Shown piece after piece: positions 7,756 to 14,815 of a stretch of DNA of 23,961 nt. This stretch comes from CF-118 sp035689345 (GTDB lineage Bacteria > Chloroflexota > Dormibacteria > Dormibacterales > Dormibacteraceae): contig DASSLR010000005.1 in the NCBI GenBank assembly GCA_035689345.1, forward strand, positions 1 through 23,961, in the 5' to 3' direction. Position numbers and translations under genes: made by a program. Within the stretch, counting starts at the first letter, position 1; every line of letters begins with the position of its first letter. The notes beneath the pieces were generated by a model. That model saw only the letters and a list, made by a program, of their open reading frames with translations. It was not told the origin of the DNA and ran no database searches.

Positions 7756-8168
7756 CGGCGGATCGCCGTCCCGCGGAGGCGCGCAACCGTGCGCCCGTGC
7801 TGGTTCGTGTACTCGGTCTCGAAGATGATGAAGAGCAGGTTCCCGCTCGAGCCGCTCTTCTCGTAGACGTCCGCGACCTTTCCGGTCGCGGTGATCCTGT
7901 CCCCCACCTTCACCGGCTCGAAGTACTCGAAACGGTTGCCGCCGTTGAGCCAGCCCTTGCCGTACTGCTCCGCCTCGTCGAGGTGATACGACGTCGGCGC
8001 GATCGCGACCAGAAAGGTGGGCGGCGCCTCCTCCTGCCAGCGTGGGTTCGGATCGCCGATGGCCTCGGCGAAACGCTTGAGGTGGCCCGCCTCGACGAGC
8101 GCCGTCACCGGCTTCTGCGTCTTGCCGATGTGCGCCTTGATGCGATCTACGACGTCGGTCGCTGCCAC
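7752..8168 (-). CDS. MaoC-like dehydratase, HadA-type (FAS1-like) subunit
   Basis: This 138-residue protein is a FAS1-like dehydratase-domain hot-dog protein. It shows GHLKRFAEAIGDPNPRW near residues 28-44, the HadA-type N-terminal motif, then APPTFLVAIAP and FEYFEPVKVGDRITATGKV, the beta-sheet core. In the position of the catalytic His of the partner subunit it has Trp44, so it is probably the non-catalytic, substrate-channel subunit of a heterodimer, as described for HadA with HadB. The start is GTG at 8168, with a weak AGGA 8 nt upstream, 10 bp after the acyl-CoA dehydrogenase stop. Its end overlaps the partner gene by four bases. Confidence 0.87.
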   Translation of the reverse strand: MAATDVVDRIKAHIGKTQKPVTALVEAGHLKRFAEAIGDPNPRWQEEAPPTFLVAIAPTSYHLDEAEQYGKGWLNGGNRFEYFEPVKVGDRITATGKVADVYEKSGSSGNLLFIIFETEYTNQHGRTVARLRGTAIRR

Positions 8169-8178
8169 CCGGTGATTC

Positions 8179-9360
8179 CTAGCGTCCGCGCGGGAGACCG
8201 AGCACGCGCTCGGCGATGATGTTGCGCTGGATCTCCGAGGAGCCGGCGTAGATCGTCTCGGCCTGCGCCCACATCCAGCCGAACTGCCAGCGGCCGTCCT
8301 CGATCGCGTACGGGGACTCCGGCGCGAGCGCGCCGTACGCGCCCTGGAGCCCGATCGCCAGCTCCTGCATGCGCTTGTCCATCTCGCTCCAGTACAGCTT
8401 GGTGAGGCTCGCCTCGGGACCCGGCGCCTGGCCGTGCGCCGCGCGCGTCAGGTTGCGCAGGCCGATGAGCTTGAAGACATGGGCTTCGATCTGCGCCTGG
8501 GCGACGCGCTGCCGCGTGGTCGCGTCCGCGCCGGCGCCGTGGTCGCGGGCGAGCGCGGCGAGCTCGCCGACCGCGCGCTCGAATCGCGCCGCCTGCGCGA
8601 GACCTCCACGCTCGAATCCGAACACCGCCATCGCGATCCTCCAGCCATCTCCTGGCTGGCCGACGACGTCGCGGTCTTCGACCTCGGCGCCGGAAAGGAA
8701 GATCTCGCAGAATTCGCCACCGCCGGTCATCTGGCGGATGCGCCGGGTCTCGACGCCAGGCTGGTGCATGTCGACCAGGAAGAACCCGATGCTCTTGTGC
8801 GGCTCGCCTTCTGTGCTCGTCCTCGCGAGAAGGAAGCTCCGGTCGGCGTAATGAGCTCCGCTCGACCACGTCTTCTGGCCGTTCAGAACCCATTTGCCGT
8901 CCTTACGCTCGGCCCGCGTGCGCAGTCCCGCCAGGTCGCTGCCCGCGTCGGGCTCGCTGAATCCCTGGCAGAAGATCAGCTCGCCGCTGAGGATGCGGTC
9001 GATGTACTCGTCCTTCTGCCACTGCGTGCCGTAGCCGAGCAGCGTCGGGGCGAGGAGGGTCACACCCAGCCTGCCGAGGATCACCGGCGCGCCGGCACGC
9101 GCCATCTCCTCCTGGTAGATCGCCTGCATCACGGGCGTGGCGCCGCGGCCGCCGGCCTCCTTGGGCCAGCCCAGCTTCAGCCAGCCGCCCTCGTGCAGCA
9201 TCCGCTGCCAGCGGCGCTGGATGTCCTCGTCGTCGTCCTCGCGATAGCCGCCGACGCCGCGGTGGCGCCACTCGGCGGGCAGGTTCGCGTCCAGCCAGGA
9301 TCGGACCTCTTCCCGGAAGGACTCCTCTTCCTTCGTGAATCCGAGATCCACGATTTGCAA
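8179..9360 (-). CDS. acyl-CoA dehydrogenase (FAD-dependent)
   Basis: This 393-residue flavoprotein introduces a trans-2 double bond into an acyl-CoA thioester, passing electrons to an electron-transfer flavoprotein. Typical motifs are the N-terminal helical domain, KLGWPKEAGGRGATPVMQAI (about 62-81), FSEPDAGSDLAGLRTRA (134-150), GKWVLNGQKTWSSGAHYAD (flavin/substrate region) and the C-terminal YAGSSEIQRNIIAERVLGLP. Length is normal for the family. The longest frame starts at TTG 9360; GTG at 9351 is an in-frame alternative and neither has a good Shine-Dalgarno site. It leads an operon with the HadA/HadB-like pair, so its product, an enoyl-CoA, is plausibly their substrate. Branched, steroid-derived or fatty acyl chains are all possible. 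Confidence 0.92.
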   Translation of the reverse strand: MQIVDLGFTKEEESFREEVRSWLDANLPAEWRHRGVGGYREDDDEDIQRRWQRMLHEGGWLKLGWPKEAGGRGATPVMQAIYQEEMARAGAPVILGRLGVTLLAPTLLGYGTQWQKDEYIDRILSGELIFCQGFSEPDAGSDLAGLRTRAERKDGKWVLNGQKTWSSGAHYADRSFLLARTSTEGEPHKSIGFFLVDMHQPGVETRRIRQMTGGGEFCEIFLSGAEVEDRDVVGQPGDGWRIAMAVFGFERGGLAQAARFERAVGELAALARDHGAGADATTRQRVAQAQIEAHVFKLIGLRNLTRAAHGQAPGPEASLTKLYWSEMDKRMQELAIGLQGAYGALAPESPYAIEDGRWQFGWMWAQAETIYAGSSEIQRNIIAERVLGLPRGR

Positions 9361-9394
9361 CTTAGCAGGGTGCAGGTGGTGATGCTTGGGTGGG

Positions 9395-9400
9395 TATAAC
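9395..9400 (+). promoter_or_regulatory. putative -10 box TATAAC in the divergent gap
   Basis: TATAAC ends 7 nt before the ATG at 9408, which would place the transcript start on the start codon. The opposite strand reads TATACC here and could serve the divergent acyl-CoA dehydrogenase gene. AAGGAG (9402-9407) abuts the ATG with no spacing and cannot be a normal ribosome site for it. Confidence 0.4.
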
Positions 9401-9407
9401 TAAGGAG

Positions 9408-9806
9408 ATGGCTTCCGACATTCTCTGCGGCCGGTGCGGCGCAGTGCTCACCAACCCTTCGGCTCCGTGCCCTCGTTGCGGAGCGCCCGCTTCAGGCGCC
9501 TGGAGCTACGTGCGGCCGCAGTCGCGCAAGGACCCTCGCGTCGCCGCGATGCTCGCGGTGATCCCCGGCATGGGCCATTTCTATCTCGGCCACAACATGA
9601 AAGGGATCGCGTACCTGGTCGGAATCGTCGGACTGCAGTTCTTTGGCGCCGACCTCGACCTCAGCGTCATCGGGCTCGCCGTCGGCGTGCCCCTGGAGCT
9701 GGGCGGCGGAACGCTGTGGGCGTACTCCATCGTCGACGCCTATCGCACCGCCAAGCAGATGGAAAGCCATGCGCCGGGAGCGCCGGGACCGACCTACCGC
9801 GGCTAG
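9408..9806 (+). CDS. zinc-ribbon membrane protein
   Basis: The product has 132 residues. Two CxxC knuckles (CGRCG near residues 6-10 and CPRCG near 21-25) form a predicted zinc ribbon at the N terminus. A membrane part follows with PRVAAMLAVIPGMGHFYLGH and MKGIAYLVGIVGLQFFG, resembling the TM2-domain or DUF5683 type of short two- to three-helix membrane proteins in which a GxGxFYxG motif precedes the helices. The C terminus, YSIVDAYRTAKQM, is also typical of that group. Function is unknown. ATG 9408 was chosen as it sits 7 nt after a TATAAC box; an in-frame GTG at 9390 would add six residues. Its stop directly abuts the stop of the converging gene at 9807. Confidence 0.8.
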   Translation: MASDILCGRCGAVLTNPSAPCPRCGAPASGAWSYVRPQSRKDPRVAAMLAVIPGMGHFYLGHNMKGIAYLVGIVGLQFFGADLDLSVIGLAVGVPLELGGGTLWAYSIVDAYRTAKQMESHAPGAPGPTYRG

Positions 9807-10085
9807 TCAGGCGGCTCTCTTCTTGCGCACGGTCTTCTTGGTCGCGGCGGCCGCAGTGCCGCTGCGTCGCCGGCGGCGAGTCGTCGTGGTCAACGCCTTC
9901 TGCACGCGCTTCTGAATGCCGCGCAATCCGCGATCGACAGCGCCACTCGCGGATGACGTGGCGCGCGCGCTGAGCTTCTCGACCTGCCTCTTCAACTTGC
10001 GATTCTCTTTGATCAACTGAGCGACAGCTTCGTTCAGCTGTTCGACGAGCTCGTGACCTCCGAGCCTGCGCTTGCCTCTTGGCAT
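9807..10085 (-). CDS. small basic coiled-coil protein, histone H1-like tail
   Basis: This 92-residue protein is unrecognised as a family. Residues 11-40 (HELVEQLNEAVAQLIKENRK and onward) form a predicted coiled coil. The rest is Ala/Thr/Ser/Arg/Lys-rich and ends RRRRRSG...AAAATKKTVRKKRAA, a tail like those of H1-like nucleoid proteins. Together these features suggest a DNA- or RNA-binding, possibly oligomeric, nucleoid-associated protein; that is inference. ATG 10085 (MPRGKRR) is preferred over an upstream in-frame start at 10127 because a TATACT box ends 6 nt before it, implying a leaderless mRNA. The stop abuts that of the converging zinc-ribbon gene without any spacer. Confidence 0.7.
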   Translation of the reverse strand: MPRGKRRLGGHELVEQLNEAVAQLIKENRKLKRQVEKLSARATSSASGAVDRGLRGIQKRVQKALTTTTRRRRRSGTAAAATKKTVRKKRAA

Positions 10086-10091
10086 GCGGGC

Positions 10092-10097
10092 AGTATA
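10092..10097 (-). promoter_or_regulatory. putative -10 box TATACT of the basic coiled-coil gene
   Basis: On the minus strand TATACT is followed by GCCCGC and the ATG at 10085, so the expected transcript start coincides with the start codon. This is the best match to a consensus -10 in the window. Confidence 0.5.
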
Positions 10098-10136
10098 ACC
10101 GCGGGTTGAATCGCCGCCGGTGAGCACGAGGTCATG

Positions 10137-10553
10137 TCATGCGGCGACGAGCACAGGCTGCTGACGCGACAGGCTCTTCAATCCTTCGCGCGCGAGCTCG
10201 TGTGCAGGATTTGCTTTACGGCTCACATAACGAACCACTCGCCATCCTCTGCGGCAGCGCTCGCGGACCTCGTGGACCGCGATGCGGAAGCTGTCGCTGG
10301 ACGGCATCCGGCTGCGCACGACCGGCGCGCAATCGGTGCGGACGATGACGCGATGATGAGGCCACCGCGAGGCGGCAAGGTCGAGCGCACCGGCGCACAC
10401 GTGAGCCTCCAGCTGGGCCGAACCGCCGAGATGCGAAAAGCCGAACGATTCCGTGTACACCGCCCGGCCTCTAACAAAAACGGCCAGGCCGCACCCGGCC
10501 CGGCCGTTCCTGTCGAGGGCCGCGTCCACGTAGATCACCAGGCAATCCCGCAA
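10137..10553 (-). CDS. RNase H-like fold protein (RVT_3/RNase HI-like)
   Basis: This 138-residue protein has the RNase HI-like layout: VIYVDAALDRNGRAGCGLAV with the first acidic residue Asp10, a glutamate at 49 (QLEAHVCAGALDLA), RTDCAPVV with Asp74, and a C-terminal YVSRKANPAHELAREGL in which His118 precedes Glu119. These acidic residues match the metal-binding set of the superfamily, so it probably cleaves the RNA strand of RNA-DNA hybrids, though the C-terminal acidic residue is shifted relative to RNase HI. The start is TTG at 10553, supported by GGAGGG 7 nt upstream. Length is slightly short for RNase HI. It is separated from fabI by the repeats. Confidence 0.82.
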   Translation of the reverse strand: MRDCLVIYVDAALDRNGRAGCGLAVFVRGRAVYTESFGFSHLGGSAQLEAHVCAGALDLAASRWPHHRVIVRTDCAPVVRSRMPSSDSFRIAVHEVRERCRRGWRVVRYVSRKANPAHELAREGLKSLSRQQPVLVAA

Positions 10554-10560
10554 ACTGCAT

Positions 10561-10566
10561 CCCTCC
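10561..10566 (-). promoter_or_regulatory. Shine-Dalgarno GGAGGG deciding a TTG start
   Basis: On the minus strand GGAGGG is followed by 7 nt and TTG 10553. No ATG or GTG lies in frame at this position, so this site fixes the start of the RNase H-like gene. Confidence 0.7.
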
Positions 10567-10621
10567 AGGGCATTAAGTTGCGCCAGAGGGTATCACGATG
10601 TTGCGGCCTTGTCTCCGCTTA

Positions 10622-10639
10622 GGCCCAACATATTGGGCC
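10622..10639. terminator. 7-bp stem hairpin between fabI and the RNase H-like gene
   Basis: GGCCCAA and TTGGGCC form a perfect stem around a 4-nt loop (CATA). There is no T-tract. It may stop or attenuate transcripts arriving from fabI, and its last two bases overlap the first repeat unit. Confidence 0.5.
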
Positions 10640-10723
10640 CATGTATCGCTCTCCCTCTGGGAGAGGGTCAGGGTGAGGGTCCCATGTATCCCTCTCCCTC
10701 TGGGAGAGGGTCAGGGTGAGGGT
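10638..10723. repeat. two tandem copies of a 43-bp palindromic repeat
   Basis: Units at 10638-10680 and 10681-10723 differ only at their eleventh base (G versus C). Each contains a hairpin of the form CTCTCCC-TCT-GGGAGAG followed by GTCAGGGTGAGGG. In the second unit the stem is 9 bp (10690-10698 with 10702-10710); the base change in the first unit breaks the eighth pair. The array starts 2 bp beyond the fabI stop. The motif resembles a REP-like intergenic repeat I have seen in other GC-rich genomes. It could protect mRNA 3' ends or terminate transcription. Confidence 0.9.
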
Positions 10724-10725
10724 CT

Positions 10726-11511
10726 TTACCTCGGTGGCAGCTCCGCCCCCATCGCGTGGTAGCCGCCGTCGACGTGCAGCAGCTCGCCGGTGGTCATGTT
10801 CAGGTAGTCCGAAAGAAGCGCGGCGGCGGCCCGGCCGACGGGCGAGCGGTCCTGGAGGCTCCAGCCCAGCGGCGCCCGCTTCTCCCACTCCCCCTCGAAG
10901 TCCTTGAAGCCCGGGATGCCGCTGGCGGCCAGTGTGGCGAGCGGGCCCGCGCAGATGGCGTTGACACGAATCTTGTAGCGGCCCAGGTCGCGCGCGAGAT
11001 ATCTCGTCACCGATTCCAGCGCGGCTTTGGACACGCCCATCCAGTCGTACTTCGGCCACGCCTGCGTCGAGTTGTCGAAGTCGAGCGTGATGATCGACCC
11101 GCCGTGCTCGCGCATCAGGGGCAGAAATCCCGCGGCGAGCTCCTTCAACGAAAACGCACTGACCTGCAGAGTCGTGGCGACGCTTTCCCACTTCGTGTTG
11201 AGGAACTGTCCACCCAGCGCGTCCTGCGGCGCGAAGGCGACCGAATGCACGAGCCCATCGAGACGGTCCCAGCGCTTAGAAACCTCTTCGACAGCGTTCT
11301 TGATGTCTTCCGGCTTCTGCACGTCCATCTCGAGAATGTCGGGCACTGGGTTCAGCTTCTTCGCCGTCATCTCGGTGATGGTCATCATCCGGCCGAAGCT
11401 CGTGAGCAGAAGCTCCGCTCCTTCCTTCTGCAGCTCGGTGGCGATGGCGTAGCCGATGCTGCGCCGGTCGCTCATGCCGGCGAGCAGTACGCGTTTGCCC
11501 TGGAGGATCAT
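10726..11511 (-). CDS. fabI: enoyl-ACP reductase, FabI/InhA type
   Basis: This 261-residue short-chain dehydrogenase-fold enzyme performs the last reduction of the fatty acid elongation cycle using NAD(P)H. The FabI-type nucleotide site VLLAGMSDRRSIGYAIA (8-24) differs from classical SDR TGxxxGIG. The acidic MDVQ (62-65) and SVAFAP (90-95) segments follow. The catalytic pair is Tyr155 and Lys162 in PKYDWMGVSKAALES, spaced as in FabI and InhA. RVNAICAGPLATLAASGIPG and TTGELLHVDGGYHAMG complete the family pattern; the whole resembles InhA somewhat more than enterobacterial FabI. It is the last gene of the long minus-strand run, 10 bp after the rhodanese stop, and is followed by the repeat hairpins. 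Possible roles beyond housekeeping are not evident. Confidence 0.93.
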   Translation of the reverse strand: MILQGKRVLLAGMSDRRSIGYAIATELQKEGAELLLTSFGRMMTITEMTAKKLNPVPDILEMDVQKPEDIKNAVEEVSKRWDRLDGLVHSVAFAPQDALGGQFLNTKWESVATTLQVSAFSLKELAAGFLPLMREHGGSIITLDFDNSTQAWPKYDWMGVSKAALESVTRYLARDLGRYKIRVNAICAGPLATLAASGIPGFKDFEGEWEKRAPLGWSLQDRSPVGRAAAALLSDYLNMTTGELLHVDGGYHAMGAELPPR

Positions 11512-11521
11512 CGCTCGAATC

Positions 11522-12346
11522 CTAGCCCGGTTGATCCCCGGTCGCGACCGGCGCGTCGCGGCTCGACCAGTCGCTCCACGAGCCCTCGTAGAGGCGCACG
11601 TTCTTCACGCCCGCGAGCTCCATCGCCAGCAGGTTGTGGCACGCGTTGACGCCCGAGCCGCAGTACACGACCGCCCCCTTCTCCGTGTCGACGCCAACTT
11701 CCTCGAAGCGTTTGCGCAGCTCCTCGCGCGATTTGAAGCGCCCGTCGTCGCGCAGGTTGCCCGCGAACGGAGCGTTGCGCGCGCCGGGAATGTGGCCGGC
11801 CTTCGGGTCGACCGGCTCCTTCTCGCCCCGGTAGCGTTCGCCCGCGCGCGAATCGATCACGGGCACGCCGCGATGACTTCTGACGCCCTCGAAGTCGAGG
11901 ATCCGCGAGCGATCCGGCTCTCGCGCGGTGAAGGAGCCTTCTGGCACGGATGGCAATGCAGTTTCGAGCGGCTCGCCCCACGCCTGAAGCCCGCCGTCGA
12001 GCACCGCCTGCCGCTCATGCCCGAACCAGCGCAGCAGAAACCAGAGCCGGGCCGCCACCGAGCCGCCTACATCGTCGTACACCACCACCGTCGACTGGCC
12101 CTCGACGCCGGCCCGGCGCATCGCCGCTTCGAACTGGGCCAGCGTGGGCAAAGGGTGCCGCCCCGGTCCCTTGCCGGTGACGTCATCGAGGTCGACGAAG
12201 ACGGCTCCGGGGATGTGGCCCTTCGCGTATTCCTCCGCGCCTTTGCGGCCCACGAGGTACCAGCGAAAGTCGATCACCCGAAGGTCGCTGTCATCGATGT
12301 GCTCGTGCAGCCACTCGGCGGTGACGAGCGGTCCGAACGCGCTCAC
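11522..12346 (-). CDS. two-domain rhodanese-like sulfurtransferase
   Basis: This 274-residue protein has two rhodanese domains and probably transfers sulfane sulfur from thiosulfate or 3-mercaptopyruvate to a thiophilic acceptor. The N-terminal domain (about 8-130) has HIPGAVFVDLDDVTG but carries Asp91 where the active-site Cys would be, so it is inactive, as usual in this class. The C-terminal domain has AGHIPGARNAPFAGN and the active loop CGSGVNA (229-235) with the catalytic Cys229. GTG 12346 is chosen because it overlaps the MBL-gene stop by four bases (GTGA); a longer frame to 12433 lies wholly inside the MBL gene. The position directly after an MBL-fold hydrolase recalls ETHE1/rhodanese sulfur pathways, but the MBL protein is not obviously a persulfide dioxygenase. 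Confidence 0.92.
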   Translation of the reverse strand: MSAFGPLVTAEWLHEHIDDSDLRVIDFRWYLVGRKGAEEYAKGHIPGAVFVDLDDVTGKGPGRHPLPTLAQFEAAMRRAGVEGQSTVVVYDDVGGSVAARLWFLLRWFGHERQAVLDGGLQAWGEPLETALPSVPEGSFTAREPDRSRILDFEGVRSHRGVPVIDSRAGERYRGEKEPVDPKAGHIPGARNAPFAGNLRDDGRFKSREELRKRFEEVGVDTEKGAVVYCGSGVNACHNLLAMELAGVKNVRLYEGSWSDWSSRDAPVATGDQPG

Positions 12347-13005
12347 GAGTGCAGCCCGGCCACCCGCGTGTCGTGGCAGAAGTGGACAGCCTGCGGGTGC
12401 ATGTCGTGCAGCATGTGCAGCGAACGCGACCACGCTTCGCGATCGGAGTACTGGCCGGTCCAGCGGCGAAGGTCAGCCTGGTCCGCCTCCTCGTAAATGC
12501 GAGCTGTGTACGCGGCGTCACCGATCATCACCGAATCACCGTCGTCCGATTCGACGATCACGCTCTGGTGGCCGACGGTGTGTCCGGGCGTGGCCACGGC
12601 GCGCACGCCTTCGGCGATCTCTCCGTCGCCGTCGAGCAGCTCGTACTTCGCGCCCGCGAAGTCGAACCACTGGTTGGTCACCGTGTCCTCCCTGCGCGCG
12701 CGCTCGAGCTCCGCGCGCTGGACGTAGAACGGCGCGTGCTTGAACACCGCGTTCTGGCCGCAGTGGTCGAAGTGCAGGTGCGTGTTGACGACGATACGCA
12801 CGTCGGCCGGGCTCAGGTCGTGCTCGGCGAGCGCGTCCGCGACGTGCCGGTTCACGACCTTCCACTCGCGCACCAGCGATTCGGGATAGCCGACACCGGT
12901 GTCGACCAGGATCGCGCCGACGCGGGGATGCTTGATCACGAAACCGTGCACGGGGATGTCGTTGAGGGTGTGGATGACCGACAGGTGGAGGCGGACGATC
13001 TCCAC
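12343..13005 (-). CDS. MBL-fold metallohydrolase (lactonase/glyoxalase II-like)
   Basis: This 220-residue protein has the metallo-beta-lactamase fold. The metal motif THLHFDHCG gives His76, His78, Asp80 and His81; TPGHTVGHQS gives His142; MIGDAAY gives Asp163; and HFCHDTR near 208-214 supplies the last histidine. Such a full set implies a dinuclear metal site and hydrolysis of an ester, thioester or lactone. The order of motifs resembles N-acyl homoserine lactonases and related quorum-quenching enzymes, but substrate cannot be decided. GTG 13005 lies 2 bp after the ctaB stop, and the end overlaps the rhodanese gene by GTGA, so it sits in the middle of a translationally coupled run. Confidence 0.88.
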   Translation of the reverse strand: MEIVRLHLSVIHTLNDIPVHGFVIKHPRVGAILVDTGVGYPESLVREWKVVNRHVADALAEHDLSPADVRIVVNTHLHFDHCGQNAVFKHAPFYVQRAELERARREDTVTNQWFDFAGAKYELLDGDGEIAEGVRAVATPGHTVGHQSVIVESDDGDSVMIGDAAYTARIYEEADQADLRRWTGQYSDREAWSRSLHMLHDMHPQAVHFCHDTRVAGLHS

Positions 13006-13007
13006 TG

Positions 13008-13904
13008 CTACTGCACGAACGGCGAGACCGCGAAGAGGCCGAACAGCGCCGCCACATAGACGATTGAGTACGCGAACAGCCGCCGCGTCCAGCGGCGTCC
13101 CTCGCCCAGGTCGAGCAGCGTGATGCCGACCAGGCCGCAGCCGAGCACAGCGGCCCCCGCGAGATAGACGGTGCCCGCCGACCCCGTGAAGAACGGAACC
13201 ACGCTGACCACCGCGGTGGCGAGCGCGTACGCCGCGCTCTGCCGTTTCGCAGAACGCTCGCCGGCGACGACCGGCAGCATCGGGATGCGCGCCCGCGCGT
13301 AATCGCTCTTGATGACCTGGGCCAGGGCCCAGAAGTGCGGCGGCGTCCAGAAGAAGATGACGCCGAAGAACGCCAGCGCCGTGGCGTCGAGGCTGCCGGT
13401 GGCCGCGGCCCAGCCGACGAGCGGCGGCATCGCCCCGGCCGCGCCGCCGATCACGATGTTGTGCGGCGTCGAGCGCTTCAGCCAGACCGTGTAGACGAAC
13501 ACGTAGATCAGCGCGCCCGTGAGCGCGAGCACCGCGGCGAGCAGGTTCGCCCACGCCCACAGCACGGCGAACGCAAGCACGTTCAACGCGATGCCGATCG
13601 CCAGCGCGTGCGAGGCGGGAATGCGGCCGCCGGGAATCGGGCGGCGGCGGGTGCGGCTCATCTCGGCGTCGATGTCGCGGTCGAACCAGCAGTTGATCGC
13701 GTGGGCGCCGCCCGCGGCGAGCGTGCCGCCCACGAGCACCGCCATCACCGCGAGCACGGTGGGATGGCCATGAGCGGCGGGGATCATCACCGCGACCGCG
13801 GTGGCGTCGAGCAGGACGACGATCCTGAGCTTGAGCAGGCTCAGATAGTCCCGCGCGAGCTGGGCCGCGCTCGTCGTCGTGGCCGCCGCGACTCTCACGT
13901 TCAT
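13008..13904 (-). CDS. ctaB: protoheme IX farnesyltransferase (heme O synthase)
   Basis: This 298-residue UbiA-superfamily membrane enzyme attaches a farnesyl group to heme b to make heme O, the precursor of heme A. The signature is HAINCWFDRDIDAEMSRTRR with Asn71, Asp75 and Asp79 of the prenyl-diphosphate Mg site, preceded by LLKLRIVVLL and followed by RRPIPGGRI. A second conserved segment, RSTPHNIVIGGAAGAMPPL, and FFWTPPHFWALA are typical of CtaB. About nine helices are visible. The ATG at 13904 overlaps the ctaA stop by four bases (ATGA), and the N-terminal extension beyond it is a shadow of ctaA. It acts directly with ctaA upstream. Confidence 0.95.
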   Translation of the reverse strand: MNVRVAAATTTSAAQLARDYLSLLKLRIVVLLDATAVAVMIPAAHGHPTVLAVMAVLVGGTLAAGGAHAINCWFDRDIDAEMSRTRRRPIPGGRIPASHALAIGIALNVLAFAVLWAWANLLAAVLALTGALIYVFVYTVWLKRSTPHNIVIGGAAGAMPPLVGWAAATGSLDATALAFFGVIFFWTPPHFWALAQVIKSDYARARIPMLPVVAGERSAKRQSAAYALATAVVSVVPFFTGSAGTVYLAGAAVLGCGLVGITLLDLGEGRRWTRRLFAYSIVYVAALFGLFAVSPFVQ

Positions 13905-14809
13905 ACGGGCGTCTTCTGCACCTGCAGGGCGGCCGGCCGGCTGGCGCGGTCCGCGCGCGGCAGGGCGAGCAGAGCGGTGGTCAGCACTCCGGACCACACC
14001 AGCGTCGCGAGCGCGACGTGCAGGCCGTTGGCGGCCGGGCCGTCGGTGATCGCGGCGGCCGCGCCCACCAAGGCTTGAAGCAAGAGCGTCGCGGCGGTGG
14101 CAAGCGCGAAGAACCGCATGCCCCGACGGTACGCGGCGACCAGGAACGCGATGATCAGCACGCCCGCGACGAGCGCGAATCCGCGGTGCAGCATCGTGAA
14201 GGCGTTGACGCCGGAGAAGTCAGGCGTGAATCCGCCGCCGCACAGCGGCCAGGACTTGCAGCTCTCGTCGGCCCGCGTCGCCACCACGCTCGATCCGGTC
14301 AACAGCAGGAAGTACGTCGCGATCACGGCCGCGGTCGCGAGACGGCGGAACGACGGGCTCTCGACGCCCGCCGACTGACCCAGGGAGAGCACCGCCGTCG
14401 CGATGAGGCAGCCGACGATCACCATCGCCAGCCCGAGGTGGACCGCCACGAGCCACGGTGTGAGCTCGCTGACCACGACGATCCCTCCGAGGCCACCTTC
14501 GACCGCGACGGCGATCAAGGCCGCTGTCGCTAACCACGCCACCGCGGGCCGCCGCGTCCGGAAGACGGCCCACGCGGCCACCACCGTGGCGATGATCAAC
14601 ACGCCCGTGATCGCTCCGACCGTCCGGTGCGAGTACTCGATGATCGAGTTGAGGTCGGCGGGCGGGTACGGCCGGCCGTGGCACAGCGGCCAGTCGGGGC
14701 AGCCGAGACCCGAGCCCGTGACGCGGACCACGCCGCCGAGCGCGATCTGGAGGTAAGCGAAGACCGCGGCCAGGAGGAAGACGCGTCGAGATATGGCGAC
14801 CGCGGACAT
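13901..14809 (-). CDS. ctaA: heme A synthase (COX15/CtaA family)
   Basis: This 302-residue membrane protein oxidises the C8 methyl group of heme O to a formyl group, producing heme A for aa3-type cytochrome oxidases. It has eight helices in two pseudo-repeats. The first helix pair is marked by LGGVVRVTGSGLGCPDWPLC, including the cysteine pair of the extracytoplasmic loop (CPDWPLC), and IEYSHRTVGAITG carries the heme-ligating His and the nearby catalytic glutamate. The second half repeats the pattern with CKSWPLCGGGF and MLHRGFALVAG. It begins at ATG 14809, 6 bp after the Sco-TlpA stop, and overlaps ctaB at its end. No terminal oxidase subunit genes are in the window. Confidence 0.95.
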   Translation of the reverse strand: MSAVAISRRVFLLAAVFAYLQIALGGVVRVTGSGLGCPDWPLCHGRPYPPADLNSIIEYSHRTVGAITGVLIIATVVAAWAVFRTRRPAVAWLATAALIAVAVEGGLGGIVVVSELTPWLVAVHLGLAMVIVGCLIATAVLSLGQSAGVESPSFRRLATAAVIATYFLLLTGSSVVATRADESCKSWPLCGGGFTPDFSGVNAFTMLHRGFALVAGVLIIAFLVAAYRRGMRFFALATAATLLLQALVGAAAAITDGPAANGLHVALATLVWSGVLTTALLALPRADRASRPAALQVQKTPV

Positions 14810-14815
14810 GCCGGA

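Noticed and set aside
6313..7866. Long open frame (about 517 codons) on the plus strand
   Set aside because: It is Arg/Asp/His-rich low-complexity translation crossing several well-supported genes on both strands; a GC-rich shadow frame.
8434..9399. Plus-strand frame of about 320 codons opposite the acyl-CoA dehydrogenase
   Set aside because: No recognisable motif, while the minus strand encodes a full-length, canonical acyl-CoA dehydrogenase.
9402..9407. AAGGAG as Shine-Dalgarno site of the zinc-ribbon gene
   Set aside because: It directly abuts the ATG with no spacer, and no other in-frame start lies at a suitable distance downstream.
10638..10723. CRISPR-like array
   Set aside because: Two directly adjacent units with no spacers and a strong internal palindrome; no cas genes.
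12344..12433. N-terminal extension of the rhodanese to 12433
   Set aside because: The extra residues are encoded inside the MBL gene and do not resemble rhodanese; GTG 12346 in a GTGA overlap is better.
13905..13997. N-terminal extension of ctaB to 13997
   Set aside because: It is Arg/Pro-rich and fully within ctaA; ATG 13904 in an ATGA overlap matches CtaB N termini.
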